Positions 1 to 7,900 of a DNA stretch of 8,653 nt are shown in pieces. The notes under the pieces are model-generated. The model searched no databases, was not told where the DNA came from, and saw only the letters and a program-made list of their open reading frames with translations. The position numbers and the translations under genes are program-made. The DNA lies in contig JABMPI010000086.1 of assembly GCA_013203755.1 (NCBI GenBank), forward strand, positions 1 through 8,653, written 5' to 3'. How positions within the stretch are numbered: position 1 is the stretch's first letter; each line of letters starts with the position of its first letter. Origin of the DNA: Bacteroidota bacterium (GTDB lineage Bacteria > Bacteroidota > Bacteroidia > Bacteroidales > Prolixibacteraceae).

Positions 1-50
1 CCAAATAGCTTTTCGGTTTTTATACTTGTTCTTTTTATCCACACCTTCAT
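1..50 (-). CDS. Possible 5' end of a minus-strand gene running off the left edge
   Basis: On the minus strand an ATG at 50-48 opens a frame that stays open to the window edge. It reads MKVWIKRTSIKTEKLF, a basic N-terminus of 16 complete codons. Nothing in so short a piece identifies a family. The position, divergent from the methyltransferase at 240 and just downstream of a palindrome at 62-79, suits a real gene start. An open frame of this length is also expected by chance. The call rests on context and is weak. Confidence 0.25.
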   Translation of the reverse strand, partial: MKVWIKRTSIKTEKLF

Positions 51-61
51 TAAAAAACTTT

Positions 62-79
62 GTAGTAACCTGTTACAAC
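62..79. promoter_or_regulatory. Palindrome GTaGTAAC-CT-GTTACaAC, operator-like
   Basis: Bases 65-69 (GTAAC) and 72-76 (GTTAC) are perfect inverted arms around CT. The symmetry extends to 62-63 and 78-79 with one mismatched pair (64/77). The site ends 12 bp before the possible minus-strand ATG at 50-48 and lies about 160 bp upstream of the methyltransferase start. The size and two-fold symmetry suit a dimeric transcription factor. Which factor binds, if any, cannot be told from the sequence. Confidence 0.3.
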
Positions 80-239
80 GCAGTTTTTTGCTTTGTTGTG
101 AATAAAAATAACTACGCCAAATTTCTCATAAAGCTATTTGGTTTAAGTATATATTTCATTTTGAACGAGTCCTGCTATAGAAAACAAAGAATAGGAAAAA
201 AATCCATAAGAACTTTCACTAAGTTTACCACACAATTTT

Positions 240-884
240 ATGCAAAACAACAAAACAAGTTATTGCCCGCTGTGTGCCAATTCAGGAACTGTTTTTTATG
301 AATTCAAAAAACGGCTCTATTTTCAATGCACCAACTGCGCAGGTATTTTTATGGATGAAAATCTAAGACCGGATGCCAGCCAAGAGAAAATGCGTTACCA
401 GGAACATATAAATGATGTTGAAGATAAAGGTTTTAAAAAGTTTGTATCACCTATTACATCTGCTATTTTAAACAATTTTTCGGCAACCGACAAAGGACTT
501 GATTTTGGCGCCGGAACCGGGCCGGTTATTTCTAAAATGCTTAACGACAATGGATTTTCAATCGTTCAATACGATCCTTTTTTTCATAACTACCCCGATT
601 TGCTAAACGACAAATACCATTTTATCGCCTGTTGCGAAGTGATGGAACATTTCTATTATCCAAAAAAAGAATTTGAATTACTACGGAGTTTATTACAACC
701 CGGCGGAAAGCTTTTTTGTATGACCGACCTTTGGAACAAGAACATTGATTTTCATAAATGGTATTACAAAAACGATCAAACTCATGTGTTTATCTACACC
801 ATTGAAACCATTGAATGGCTAAAACAAAACATAGGATTTTCCGATATTACAATTGAAGGGCGACTAATAACTTTTTGTATTTGA
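240..884 (+). CDS. Class I SAM-dependent methyltransferase with N-terminal zinc ribbon
   Basis: This 214-residue protein probably transfers a methyl group from S-adenosylmethionine in the cytoplasm; the acceptor is unknown. Residues 9-33 hold two CxxC knuckles (C9/C12 and C30/C33) typical of a small zinc ribbon. The Rossmann-type methyltransferase domain follows: motif I DFGAGTG at 88-94, an acidic residue D112 after strand 2 as expected for ribose binding, EVMEH at 133-137, and LLQPGGKLF at 151-159 (the usual LxPGG turn before strand 5). A histidine/tryptophan-rich part (FHKWYYKNDQTHVF) comes near the C-terminus and could help form the acceptor pocket. Length is normal for a single-domain enzyme of this class. 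The ATG at 240 places the first cysteine pair close to the N-terminus, and no Shine-Dalgarno sequence precedes it. The gene stands alone and converges on the next gene 26 bp away. Zinc-ribbon methyltransferases often act on small molecules or surface sugars, but nothing here selects between these. Confidence 0.85.
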   Translation: MQNNKTSYCPLCANSGTVFYEFKKRLYFQCTNCAGIFMDENLRPDASQEKMRYQEHINDVEDKGFKKFVSPITSAILNNFSATDKGLDFGAGTGPVISKMLNDNGFSIVQYDPFFHNYPDLLNDKYHFIACCEVMEHFYYPKKEFELLRSLLQPGGKLFCMTDLWNKNIDFHKWYYKNDQTHVFIYTIETIEWLKQNIGFSDITIEGRLITFCI

Positions 885-910
885 CATCTGCCAAGCCGTT
901 AATAAAACAA

Positions 911-1930
911 CTACTCTATTCCCCCATTAAGCAACAAATCTTTATCGTGATCGGGAAAAAATATTCCGGCATCTACTCTAACTCGGTCCAAAATTCCCAA
1001 CAAATTCAAACTGGTTTGCCAGCTCATTTTATCGCTTTCAATTTTTCCGGCATCCAAACATTTCATTACATGTTGTGCTTCGTACTGGTATCCCGATCCT
1101 TCTTTGTGTTCCGATTTTATTGTTCTTACATCATCCATTCCTTTCCACACGGTAATATTGGTTGGTGCATGCCAACGCGGATTCAAAATTAAATATCCAT
1201 TTTCGCAAGAGTACTCGGTTTGTGTGGGAGAAAAAGACGAAAACCCGGACGTTAAATTCGCCATTTCACCATCTTTGTATTTAAAAATCATACTAATACT
1301 TTCCTCTGTACCTGTTTGGCTAAAAGTGGCTAAGGTTTTAATGGTATCCGGAATTCCCAACGAAGTGAGTGCCGCAAACACCGGATAAATACCAATGTCG
1401 AGCAACGAACCTCCCCCCAATTTTATATTGTACAACCGTTTTTCTTCAATAAAAGGCGCTTTAAAAGCAAAATCAGAACGAACCAGTTTTATTTTTCCCA
1501 ACTCTCCCGATTTTAAAATCTCCATGGCTTTTATAAAACTTGGCTGAAACATAGTCCAAAATGCTTCCATCAAAAAAGTATTATTTTCCCTGGCACAAGC
1601 AATCATTTCTTCTGCTTCGTTTTTATTAATGGCAAAAGCCTTTTCGCATAAAACCGCTTTTTTATGATTTAGACAAAGCAATGCATGTTCGCGATGAAAA
1701 GCGTGTGGAGTAGCAACATAAACCGCGTCAACTTTCGGATCGTTAACCATTTCCTCGTAGCTGCCATAAGCTTTTTCAAAACCCAATTCGTTGGCAAATT
1801 CTTGAGCTTTATTTAAGTCGCGCGATGCAGTTGCATATAATTTTGCATTGGGCAACAATTTTAAATCGTTACTAAATTTCCGTGCAATATGCCCGCAACC
1901 TAAAATTGCCCAATTGTATGTTTTGCTCAT
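911..1930 (-). CDS. Gfo/Idh/MocA-family oxidoreductase, dihydrodiol dehydrogenase-like
   Basis: A cytoplasmic NAD(P)-dependent oxidoreductase of 339 residues, probably acting on a sugar or diol hydroxyl/carbonyl. The N-terminal Rossmann fold begins at once with YNWAILGCGHIA (GxGxxA), followed by VDAVYVATPHAFH and CEKAFAINKNEAEEM. That last segment carries the catalytic lysine in an EKA context instead of the commoner EKP. The C-terminal alpha/beta domain contains GGGSLLDIGIYPV. There the usual D-x3-H active-site pair reads D-x3-Y, the form known from dimeric dihydrodiol dehydrogenase and related aldose dehydrogenases. Length matches the family. The frame is open to a TTG at 1948, and ATGs also occur at 1939 and 1930. 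I chose 1930 (MSKTYNW) because family members start a few residues before the first strand and because the TTG lies inside a good -7 promoter box. No signal peptide is present, unlike the paralogue at 3153. It is divergent from the SUMF1 lipoprotein. The substrate is unknown. Confidence 0.88.
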   Translation of the reverse strand: MSKTYNWAILGCGHIARKFSNDLKLLPNAKLYATASRDLNKAQEFANELGFEKAYGSYEEMVNDPKVDAVYVATPHAFHREHALLCLNHKKAVLCEKAFAINKNEAEEMIACARENNTFLMEAFWTMFQPSFIKAMEILKSGELGKIKLVRSDFAFKAPFIEEKRLYNIKLGGGSLLDIGIYPVFAALTSLGIPDTIKTLATFSQTGTEESISMIFKYKDGEMANLTSGFSSFSPTQTEYSCENGYLILNPRWHAPTNITVWKGMDDVRTIKSEHKEGSGYQYEAQHVMKCLDAGKIESDKMSWQTSLNLLGILDRVRVDAGIFFPDHDKDLLLNGGIE

Positions 1931-1945
1931 TTTATTCATTTTCAA

Positions 1946-1976
1946 CAAAAATAAGAGGAAAGTTTGACTATCTAAA
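1946..1976 (-). promoter_or_regulatory. Candidate Bacteroidetes promoter for the oxidoreductase at 911-1930
   Basis: Read on the minus strand, 1953-1946 is TATTTTTG, a perfect match to the Bacteroidetes -7 box TAnnTTTG. Nineteen bases upstream, 1976-1973 reads TTTA, three of four bases of the -33 box TTTG. Transcription would start near 1940, leaving a leader of about ten bases before the ATG at 1930. The spacing agrees with the published 19-21 bp. Short AT-rich motifs also arise by chance. Confidence 0.4.
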
Positions 1977-2097
1977 TTTTGTAACTATAAAATTCTATTC
2001 CAAAGCATTTTAAATTGATAGTGGCTAAAATATACGGGTGAATATATTTTGATTAAAACATAAAAACCACCAAATTTACGCTCTACAAATATTTACT

Positions 2098-3030
2098 ATG
2101 AAAAAATTACTATACGTCGCCATAATTCTGATGGCTGTCTCATGTGCCGGAAAAAAAGAATCAAAGTCGAAAACCGAAATAAAGCCAGAGAAATCGCTAA
2201 AAGTAACAGAACCAACTGTTACTCCTATAGCGCCTTTAGTTGCACAGGCGAGTGAAATGATTTTGTTTGAAGGTGGAGATTTTATGATGGGATCGGAAAA
2301 TGGCTTACCACAGGAAAAACCGGTTCATAAAGTAACTGTTAAAGCATTTAAAATTGACAAATCGCCTGTTACAGTTGCTCAATTCAAAATTTTTGTAAAA
2401 ACCAGCAATTACAAATCCGAAGCTGAAAAATATGGCGACTCGGGCGTATTTAATTTAGAAAGTCAGGCCTGGGAGCTTTTGCCCGGAGCCTATTGGTTAA
2501 AACCATTTGGTCCAGCTGGTCCCGAGGCCGAAGACAATCACCCGGTTACACATGTAAGTTGGAACGACGCGGTACAATATGCAAGTTGGGCAGGCAAACG
2601 TTTACCCACCGAAGCAGAATGGGAATATGCTGCACGTAGTGGCAAAAACTCGGGGAATAAATTTAGCTGGGGGAACGAAGTTTCAATAGCTGATAAATAT
2701 TTTGCCAACACCTGGCAGGGCGAAATGGCAAAACCCGAAATAAAAGATGGTTTTCTGTTTACCTGCCCCGTTGGAACTTTTGGTGAAAACGAAGCCGGAT
2801 TAACCGATATGGGTGGAAACGTTTGGCAATGGTGTGCCGACAATTACAAAGCTTACCCCGGAAGTACCGAAGCAATTCGTGAAGACCCGAATGTAAAAGC
2901 TATTCGAAGCGGCTCATTCTTTTACGATCAATATGGAGAAGATAGTTATTCCGTTAGCGGGCGCTCTTTAAATTCTCACGAAACTTCGTTGTTTAACACT
3001 GGTTTTCGGTGTGCAATTAATGCAAATTAA
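2098..3030 (+). CDS. SUMF1/FGE-like lipoprotein without the catalytic cysteines
   Basis: A 310-residue lipoprotein with one formylglycine-generating-enzyme (SUMF1, FGE-sulfatase) domain. The signal peptide MKKLLYVAIILMAVSC ends in the lipobox AVSC, so C16 would be lipidated. A Lys/Glu/Pro/Thr-rich tether runs to about residue 52. The domain opens with FEGGDFMMGS (57-66). It carries the family core VSWNDAVQYASWAGKRLPTE (153-172), continuing into AEWEYAARSG, then DMGGNVWQWC (237-246) and the closing TGFRCA (301-306). Genuine FGEs have two active-site cysteines after the (R/K)GGS turn (human C336 and C341). Aligned on RSGS (270-273) and GFRC, those positions here are Y276 and E281. Formylglycine formation on sulfatases is therefore unlikely. 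The gliding/secretion lipoproteins GldJ and GldK show that Bacteroidetes use this fold structurally, but they are clearly longer. No sulfatase lies nearby. The next gene follows after 122 bp on the same strand and may have its own promoter. Binding, scaffold or another enzymatic role all remain possible. Confidence 0.88.
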   Translation: MKKLLYVAIILMAVSCAGKKESKSKTEIKPEKSLKVTEPTVTPIAPLVAQASEMILFEGGDFMMGSENGLPQEKPVHKVTVKAFKIDKSPVTVAQFKIFVKTSNYKSEAEKYGDSGVFNLESQAWELLPGAYWLKPFGPAGPEAEDNHPVTHVSWNDAVQYASWAGKRLPTEAEWEYAARSGKNSGNKFSWGNEVSIADKYFANTWQGEMAKPEIKDGFLFTCPVGTFGENEAGLTDMGGNVWQWCADNYKAYPGSTEAIREDPNVKAIRSGSFFYDQYGEDSYSVSGRSLNSHETSLFNTGFRCAINAN

Positions 3031-3070
3031 TTAAGCTAATTAGTTCGTATTCATAACAATTACAAAAGAA

Positions 3071-3078
3071 TATTTTTG
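3071..3078 (+). promoter_or_regulatory. Candidate -7 promoter box (TATTTTTG) for the Tat oxidoreductase
   Basis: TATTTTTG matches the Bacteroidetes -7 consensus TAnnTTTG exactly and lies 74 bp before the ATG at 3153, in the 122-bp gap after the SUMF1 gene. The best upstream partner is TTCG at 3044-3047, 23 bp away, so the -33 half is weak in sequence and slightly long in spacing. If real, the oxidoreductase can be transcribed separately from the lipoprotein, with a leader of about 70 bases. Confidence 0.35.
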
Positions 3079-3152
3079 CATCTTTGTTTTAATACTATTC
3101 ATTTAATATCTAAAAATAAATACTTATAAAATCAATTTAAACTTTATTCGAA

Positions 3153-4460
3153 ATGAGTAAAATGAACAGAAGAAACTTTATTGGGAAAACTGCTGTTGGT
3201 GCTGCCGCCGTAACAGTAATTCCTCGCCACGTATTAGGCGGAAATGGTTTTGTTGCTGCCAGCGACCGGATAAATCTGGGTTATATTGGAGCCGGAAAAC
3301 AAATTTACACACTACTTGGCGGAATTGGTGGCTGCAAAGAAACTGTTGCCGTTGCTGCCAGCGATGTATTTGAAAGTAAGCTGCAAACCTTAGTGGAAAC
3401 AGCGAACAAAAACAATGCACAAAAAGATATTAATGCAAATGTTAAAGGCTACCACTATTATCGCGAGCTATTGGAAAGAAGCGACATTGATGCAGTAGTA
3501 ATTGCCACACCCGACCACTGGCACGCACAAATGGTTGTTGATGCTGCCAAAGCAGGAAAAGATATTTATTGCGAAAAACCATTGGCATTAACCGTTTCAG
3601 AAGGTCGTGCAATGGTAAATGCAACCCGCAAATACGACCGCGTTTTCCAAACCGGAAACATGCAACGTTCGTGGCGCGATTTCCGTCATGCAGTAGAGTT
3701 GGTTCGTAATGGCTACATTGGCGATATTAAAGAGGTTAATGTAAGTGTAGGCGAGCCTATCCAACAGTGCAACCTTCCAACAGAAGAAGTGCCTGCAGGA
3801 TTAGACTGGAACGAATGGATAGGACCTTCTCTTTACCGCGGTTACAACAATGTTCTTTGTCCGACCAGTGCACACAAAGGTCCTTGGGCCTGGTGGCGTG
3901 GCTATCGCGATTTTGGCGGTGGTTTAATTACCGACTGGGGCGCACACATGTTCGATATTACACAATGGGCTTTGGGTATGGATGGGTCGGGACCGGCTCA
4001 ATTACTTCCTCCCACAGTACCTGCACAAACACATGGTTTAACAATGGTTTACGAAAATGGTATTCGTGTAAATCATAAACTTTGGGGTGGCCCAAAAGAT
4101 GGCAATGCCATACAATTTATTGGTACCGAAGGAAAAATTGAGGTTAGCCGAAGTTTCTTGCGCACTTTCCCTAACGAGAAATTAGCTACCACAGAAATAA
4201 AAGAAACCGACGAACGTGTTTATTTTAGCGACAATCATTATCAAGATTGGGTTGATGCAATGAAAACACGCAGTAAGCCAATTTCTGATGTTGAAATCGG
4301 TCACAGCACCTCCGCGGTTTGTAACATTGTAAACATTGGATACGAACTACAACGTCCGTTATTATGGAATGCCGAAGCAGAACAATTTGTTGGCGACGAT
4401 TGGGCAAATATGATGCTTAATCGCCCCTACCGTGGCAAATGGGATTATACAGATTTTTAG
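3153..4460 (+). CDS. Tat-exported Gfo/Idh/MocA-family oxidoreductase
   Basis: A 435-residue NAD(P)-binding oxidoreductase expected to be folded with its cofactor in the cytoplasm and exported by the Tat pathway. The leader has the twin-arginine motif NRRNFIGK (residues 5-12), a weakly hydrophobic AVGAAAVTV stretch and a likely cleavage site near VAA-SD (about residue 36). The mature part starts with the Rossmann strand LGYIGAGKQ (42-50). IDAVVIATPDHWH (112-124) follows, then CEKPL with the lysine K142. The C-terminal domain has GGGLITDWGAHMFD (255-268), whose D261-x3-H265 is the standard active-site pair. Key residues are thus intact. Such secreted members are common in Bacteroidetes and Planctomycetes. 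GH109, an NAD-dependent N-acetylgalactosaminidase, belongs to this superfamily and also carries Tat signals, but I cannot show that this protein is a glycosidase. ATGs at 3153 and 3162 are both possible, and either keeps the Tat motif. It lies downstream of the SUMF1 lipoprotein and ends in a strong terminator. Confidence 0.92.
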   Translation: MSKMNRRNFIGKTAVGAAAVTVIPRHVLGGNGFVAASDRINLGYIGAGKQIYTLLGGIGGCKETVAVAASDVFESKLQTLVETANKNNAQKDINANVKGYHYYRELLERSDIDAVVIATPDHWHAQMVVDAAKAGKDIYCEKPLALTVSEGRAMVNATRKYDRVFQTGNMQRSWRDFRHAVELVRNGYIGDIKEVNVSVGEPIQQCNLPTEEVPAGLDWNEWIGPSLYRGYNNVLCPTSAHKGPWAWWRGYRDFGGGLITDWGAHMFDITQWALGMDGSGPAQLLPPTVPAQTHGLTMVYENGIRVNHKLWGGPKDGNAIQFIGTEGKIEVSRSFLRTFPNEKLATTEIKETDERVYFSDNHYQDWVDAMKTRSKPISDVEIGHSTSAVCNIVNIGYELQRPLLWNAEAEQFVGDDWANMMLNRPYRGKWDYTDF

Positions 4461-4483
4461 GAATTAGAAGTTATATATAATAT

Positions 4484-4522
4484 AAAAAAACCTTCAGAGT
4501 TAGTTTCTCTGAAGGTTTTTTT
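4484..4522. terminator. Strong, symmetric intrinsic terminator
   Basis: AAAAAAACCTTCAGAG at 4484-4499 and CTCTGAAGGTTTTTTT at 4507-4522 are perfect 16-bp inverted arms around a 7-base loop. The GC-containing core is nine pairs (CCTTCAGAG), flanked by seven A on one side and seven T on the other. It therefore works as a rho-independent terminator in both directions. It lies 24 bp after the Tat oxidoreductase stop. It is also the first clear terminator met by transcripts of the convergent DUF5107 gene, about 470 bp beyond that gene's stop. Confidence 0.92.
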
Positions 4523-4990
4523 GTGGTTGAATTTTCAATAAGTTAAGGTCTATTCCGGAGTTGATAAAATCAAGCCGCGCGTCATGCAGTATTATTGGCA
4601 TTTCAAGCAGTTACGATGTTTTTTAATGAACAAGGTGAAAATTACGAGAAATCATGATGCATGTAATTTATTAATTTCATTTTGTTAGACTCACTCTCCT
4701 ACCCCTCTCTATCCACCAACTGGGCGAAAAGACAGATTTAAACGAAATTGCAATCTGGGCAAGTCACTTTACCATGCATAAGAAATAGCGATAAGAACAA
4801 TTTAATCTGGGGAAAAATGGGAAGGATAAAAGTTTTTTGTATCGGAATTATTTTATTTTTAAACGACTAAAACTAAAACATGTTGATTACTGATTTTTTC
4901 TGGGCTGCTCCTGTAAGAAAAGACACACAGACAAATATTAGTGTTAATTTTAGAATCCTCGTTATTTTTTATTTGTTGCGTTAACCTGAA
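4523..4990. other. Long convergent intergenic region without a supported gene
   Basis: The Tat oxidoreductase and the DUF5107 gene converge here with no recognisable gene between them. All frames are broken by stops. The longest plus-strand ATG frame I traced is 34 codons (4880-4984), without a ribosome site, promoter or known motif. A pyrimidine-rich run occurs at about 4688-4720. I see no second terminator close to the DUF5107 stop, so that transcript may extend through this stretch to the hairpin at 4484-4522. It could be a long 3' untranslated region, decayed coding DNA or host an unrecognised small RNA. Confidence 0.5.
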
Positions 4991-7900
4991 TTAATTGATT
5001 TCAGAAATAGCCAAAATCAACGCAAACGAGGTGTCTCTGTTTTTAGTACTAAACAAAGTTCCTCCATTCTCTTTCATAATTTTTTTTAGAATACTTTCAG
5101 CCTCTGAATTGTTCCCTGCTAATTTTGCCAAACACCAATCGGCAACCAAATTATCCGGTTCTTTTTCTGCCCAGGCTGCCAGCAATTCTTTTGCTTCATT
5201 TTCTTTCCCCATCTTTTTCAGCAGAATGGCTCCCAAATAATGGCTTGACGAAGGTTTCGATGCATTTAAAGTAAAATCGATGATACTGTCCTCTACTACT
5301 TTTGCTTTCGAAGCTTCCCTGTTTTTGAGCCAATACAAACTTTCAAGGTAATCTTCTACTCGTTCATCGGTATCATAAGGTTTACCAACGCCGAGGTTTT
5401 CGGGCCATTCCCTTGCCTGGTTGATTCGAGCCAAAGCACTTTTATTTTTATTGTTCCGAAGTTTTGAAAGTGCATCCATAATACAAGCCTGACGATATGT
5501 TACCCGACCAGATCTGGCTCCTTCGTTTGGAAGAATATTGGTTTTGGTAAGGATGTTTAACGATTCCTGAGATTTTCCCAAAATCAGTAGGTTTTTAGCT
5601 AATTGATAAGCAAGCACATAATTATCGGGAAATTGGGTAAATCCTTTTTTTGCCCATTCAGATGCTTCCGTATATTTTTGTTCTGCGCCATAATAATCAG
5701 ACAATGCTTTGTAACAACGCCACTCATTTTGATTTAATTCCATGGCTTTCTTTAAATCACTTTCGCCATCGTAATCCGAATCGCCATTTAGCACACCAAA
5801 ACGAGTAAGGTAAAATGCAAAATACCCGGGTTGGTTCCCACAATCCCGAAAATACTGTTTTGCTTCTTCAGCACGCCCTTTCGACCAATAAATTAAACCC
5901 AAATAATATTTTGTTTTCCAGCTATTATTTTGTTTTGTAGCCCACTGCAACGCATCAGCAGTTTCACTACGCGAAGGGTAAATTAATTCTGTTGAAGCTG
6001 AAATTGCTTTGTCCAAATATTCAGAATCATCCAAAATATACGCAAGCCAGTAGTTTGTAATTGGGCTTGGATTACTCGCCTTTAATAGTTGAACCGCTTT
6101 TTCTTTTAAGCCCAAATTAAAATAGGATATTGCCTGTTCCAAACAAATTTCATGAGGCATTTCATAATTTAAAACTTTAGCAAATTCATCCTGCATTTCG
6201 AACAGGGCAAATGTATTTAAAGGATCTATCTCTAAAATCTCATTCAAAATGTCCTCCCTTTTTTGTTGTTGATCGGTCTTTTCAAAAGCAAGGGCTTTCA
6301 GTTTTAGGGCGTTTATGTTATTTCGATTGTAGTCTAATGCCTGATTGGCATATTTAAGGCATTTTTGCATTTCGCCATCCATAAAGTTAATGCTTGCTAT
6401 CTGCGTATTTGCAACCGACCTGTACTCCATAGAACGTGCCGCAAGACTAAAAGCATCCAGTGCGTCGTATTTGTTACCTAATTTTTTACTGATAATCCCA
6501 AAAATGTAATTGGCTTCCGGGTTATAAGTGTCATTCGACAAAGCTTTAAATGCGTTCTCTTGTGCTTTTTTGTATTGCATTTTTCGATAATACAAACTGG
6601 CCATACGAGACAACGCCCTGGTATGATACGGGTTTTTTTGTAATGCCTTTGTATATTTTTCTTCAGCACCTTTGTAATTTCTTTGTTTTTCCATTCCAAT
6701 ACCAGCAGTAGAAATTGCATCAACAGATTCCCAATTGTAATCCTTGCTAATTTCTATTGGTTTTGAAAGAATCCTCTCCGTGCTTTCTTTGGTATTATAA
6801 GAGAAAATATCTCCTATTTTTACTTCAATATTCTCCGTTTTATCCAGTTCAAACGACTCAATAAACACTTCCGTTGGTTTCAGGTTTATGTTTTTCCTTA
6901 CTATTTCCTTGCCGTTAACAAAAACAATTAGCTCTTCTGCTATTTCCTGATTGGCGCAAAATCCAACTTTTACCATCCCATCGCTTTGTTCCACATTTAA
7001 AGAACCAAACTGATCGGCTTTAACCATCCCGCCAATTCCTTTAACGGGGAACCATAATTCTGTAAATTTATGCTCTGCTCCTTCATCAAAAAACAGATGT
7101 TTATAAGGAGTCTCAGCACTTTTTTCTGCTGCCTGATTGAATAATAAACCGGTTTGGATTTCACTGTATTGAACATTTCCGGGATCAGTAAGTAGGTCTG
7201 CCCAAATTTCACCTTCTCTAGACAAAGCCCACAACCAAATTTTTTGTCCGGGTTTTTCATCGTATGGAGACCAATGTCCCAACCCAAAATCTTTATTTCT
7301 AAAATAGCATAGAAAATGTTCGGCATATTCGCCCAACACATGGTAGGATTTAGGTCCACCAAAGTCATTGTTTTTATAGAGCGAAATATCAACTCCTTTA
7401 TCGTTAACCGGCCAGGGATAAGCTTCTCCGCCATGTCCAATTTGTGTATTCCCCGGGAAATAGTATTCCAGATCCTCGGTTGCATCCACCGAAGCAGTCA
7501 TCCAATTATACAACGAAGTCTTCAAATCGGAAGGATTATACCAAATAGCATTGGTCTCGAAATAAGATTTATCTGCCGGCAAGCGTATCTCCACTCGCCA
7601 CTCTGTCCGCGAAGTAATATCAGGTGCACCAACAATACAACTTACACTTCCATCCTTGTTTTCTTTCAGGATATAATTTACCGGCGAAGCGGTTGCTGGG
7701 GCGTGCCCAATAGATCCAAAGTTAAACTCAATTCCTCCCGAAGTCCAGGCACCACGCATGGCAATATCTCTGAACTTTACTACTTTGTTCAAATAGATAA
7801 ACTCTTCGCCAGTTGATTTGTCAATTGCACCTAAAACTTTACCTCCAATTTCTGGTGCAACCAACACTTTTATATATTCATTTTCCAATGTAATTATTTT

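Larger units (their letters stand above)
1..141. repeat. 12-bp perfect inverted repeat (1-12 and 130-141)
   Basis: CCAAATAGCTTT at 1-12 is the exact reverse complement of AAAGCTATTTGG at 130-141, with 117 bp between the arms. The left arm starts at the first base of the window, so it may extend further. The match breaks inside the loop at bases 13/129. There is no transposase between the arms and no visible target duplication. It could be chance in AT-rich DNA or the edge of something outside the window. Confidence 0.3.

Noticed and set aside
26..301. Plus-strand 91-codon open frame
   Set aside because: It runs through the noncoding region into the methyltransferase start in another frame, has Phe/Asn/Lys-rich composition typical of translated AT-rich DNA, and shows no motif.
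875..1388. Plus-strand open frames opposite the first oxidoreductase
   Set aside because: They are antisense shadows of a gene with clear family motifs and have no coherent protein features.
1964..1991. TTGACT, 16-bp spacer, TATAAA resembling an E. coli sigma-70 promoter on the plus strand
   Set aside because: The primary sigma factor of Bacteroidetes recognises different elements, and the match lies over 100 bp before the SUMF1 start, so it is probably accidental in AT-rich DNA.
2043..2051. TATATTTTG as a -7 box for the SUMF1 gene
   Set aside because: One base too long for TAnnTTTG and no -33 box at the right distance, so not annotated as a promoter.
3767..4078. Plus-strand frame inside the Tat oxidoreductase, out of register
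   Set aside because: It is a frame-shifted shadow; the main frame is intact with all active-site residues, so no overlapping gene or frameshift is needed.
4880..4984. 34-codon plus-strand frame just before the DUF5107 stop
   Set aside because: No promoter, ribosome site, motif or conserved pattern; this length is expected by chance.
6478..7816. Overlapping frames on both strands within the DUF5107-TPR gene
   Set aside because: The main frame is continuous with exact 34-residue repeat register and a signal peptide; the others are shadows.
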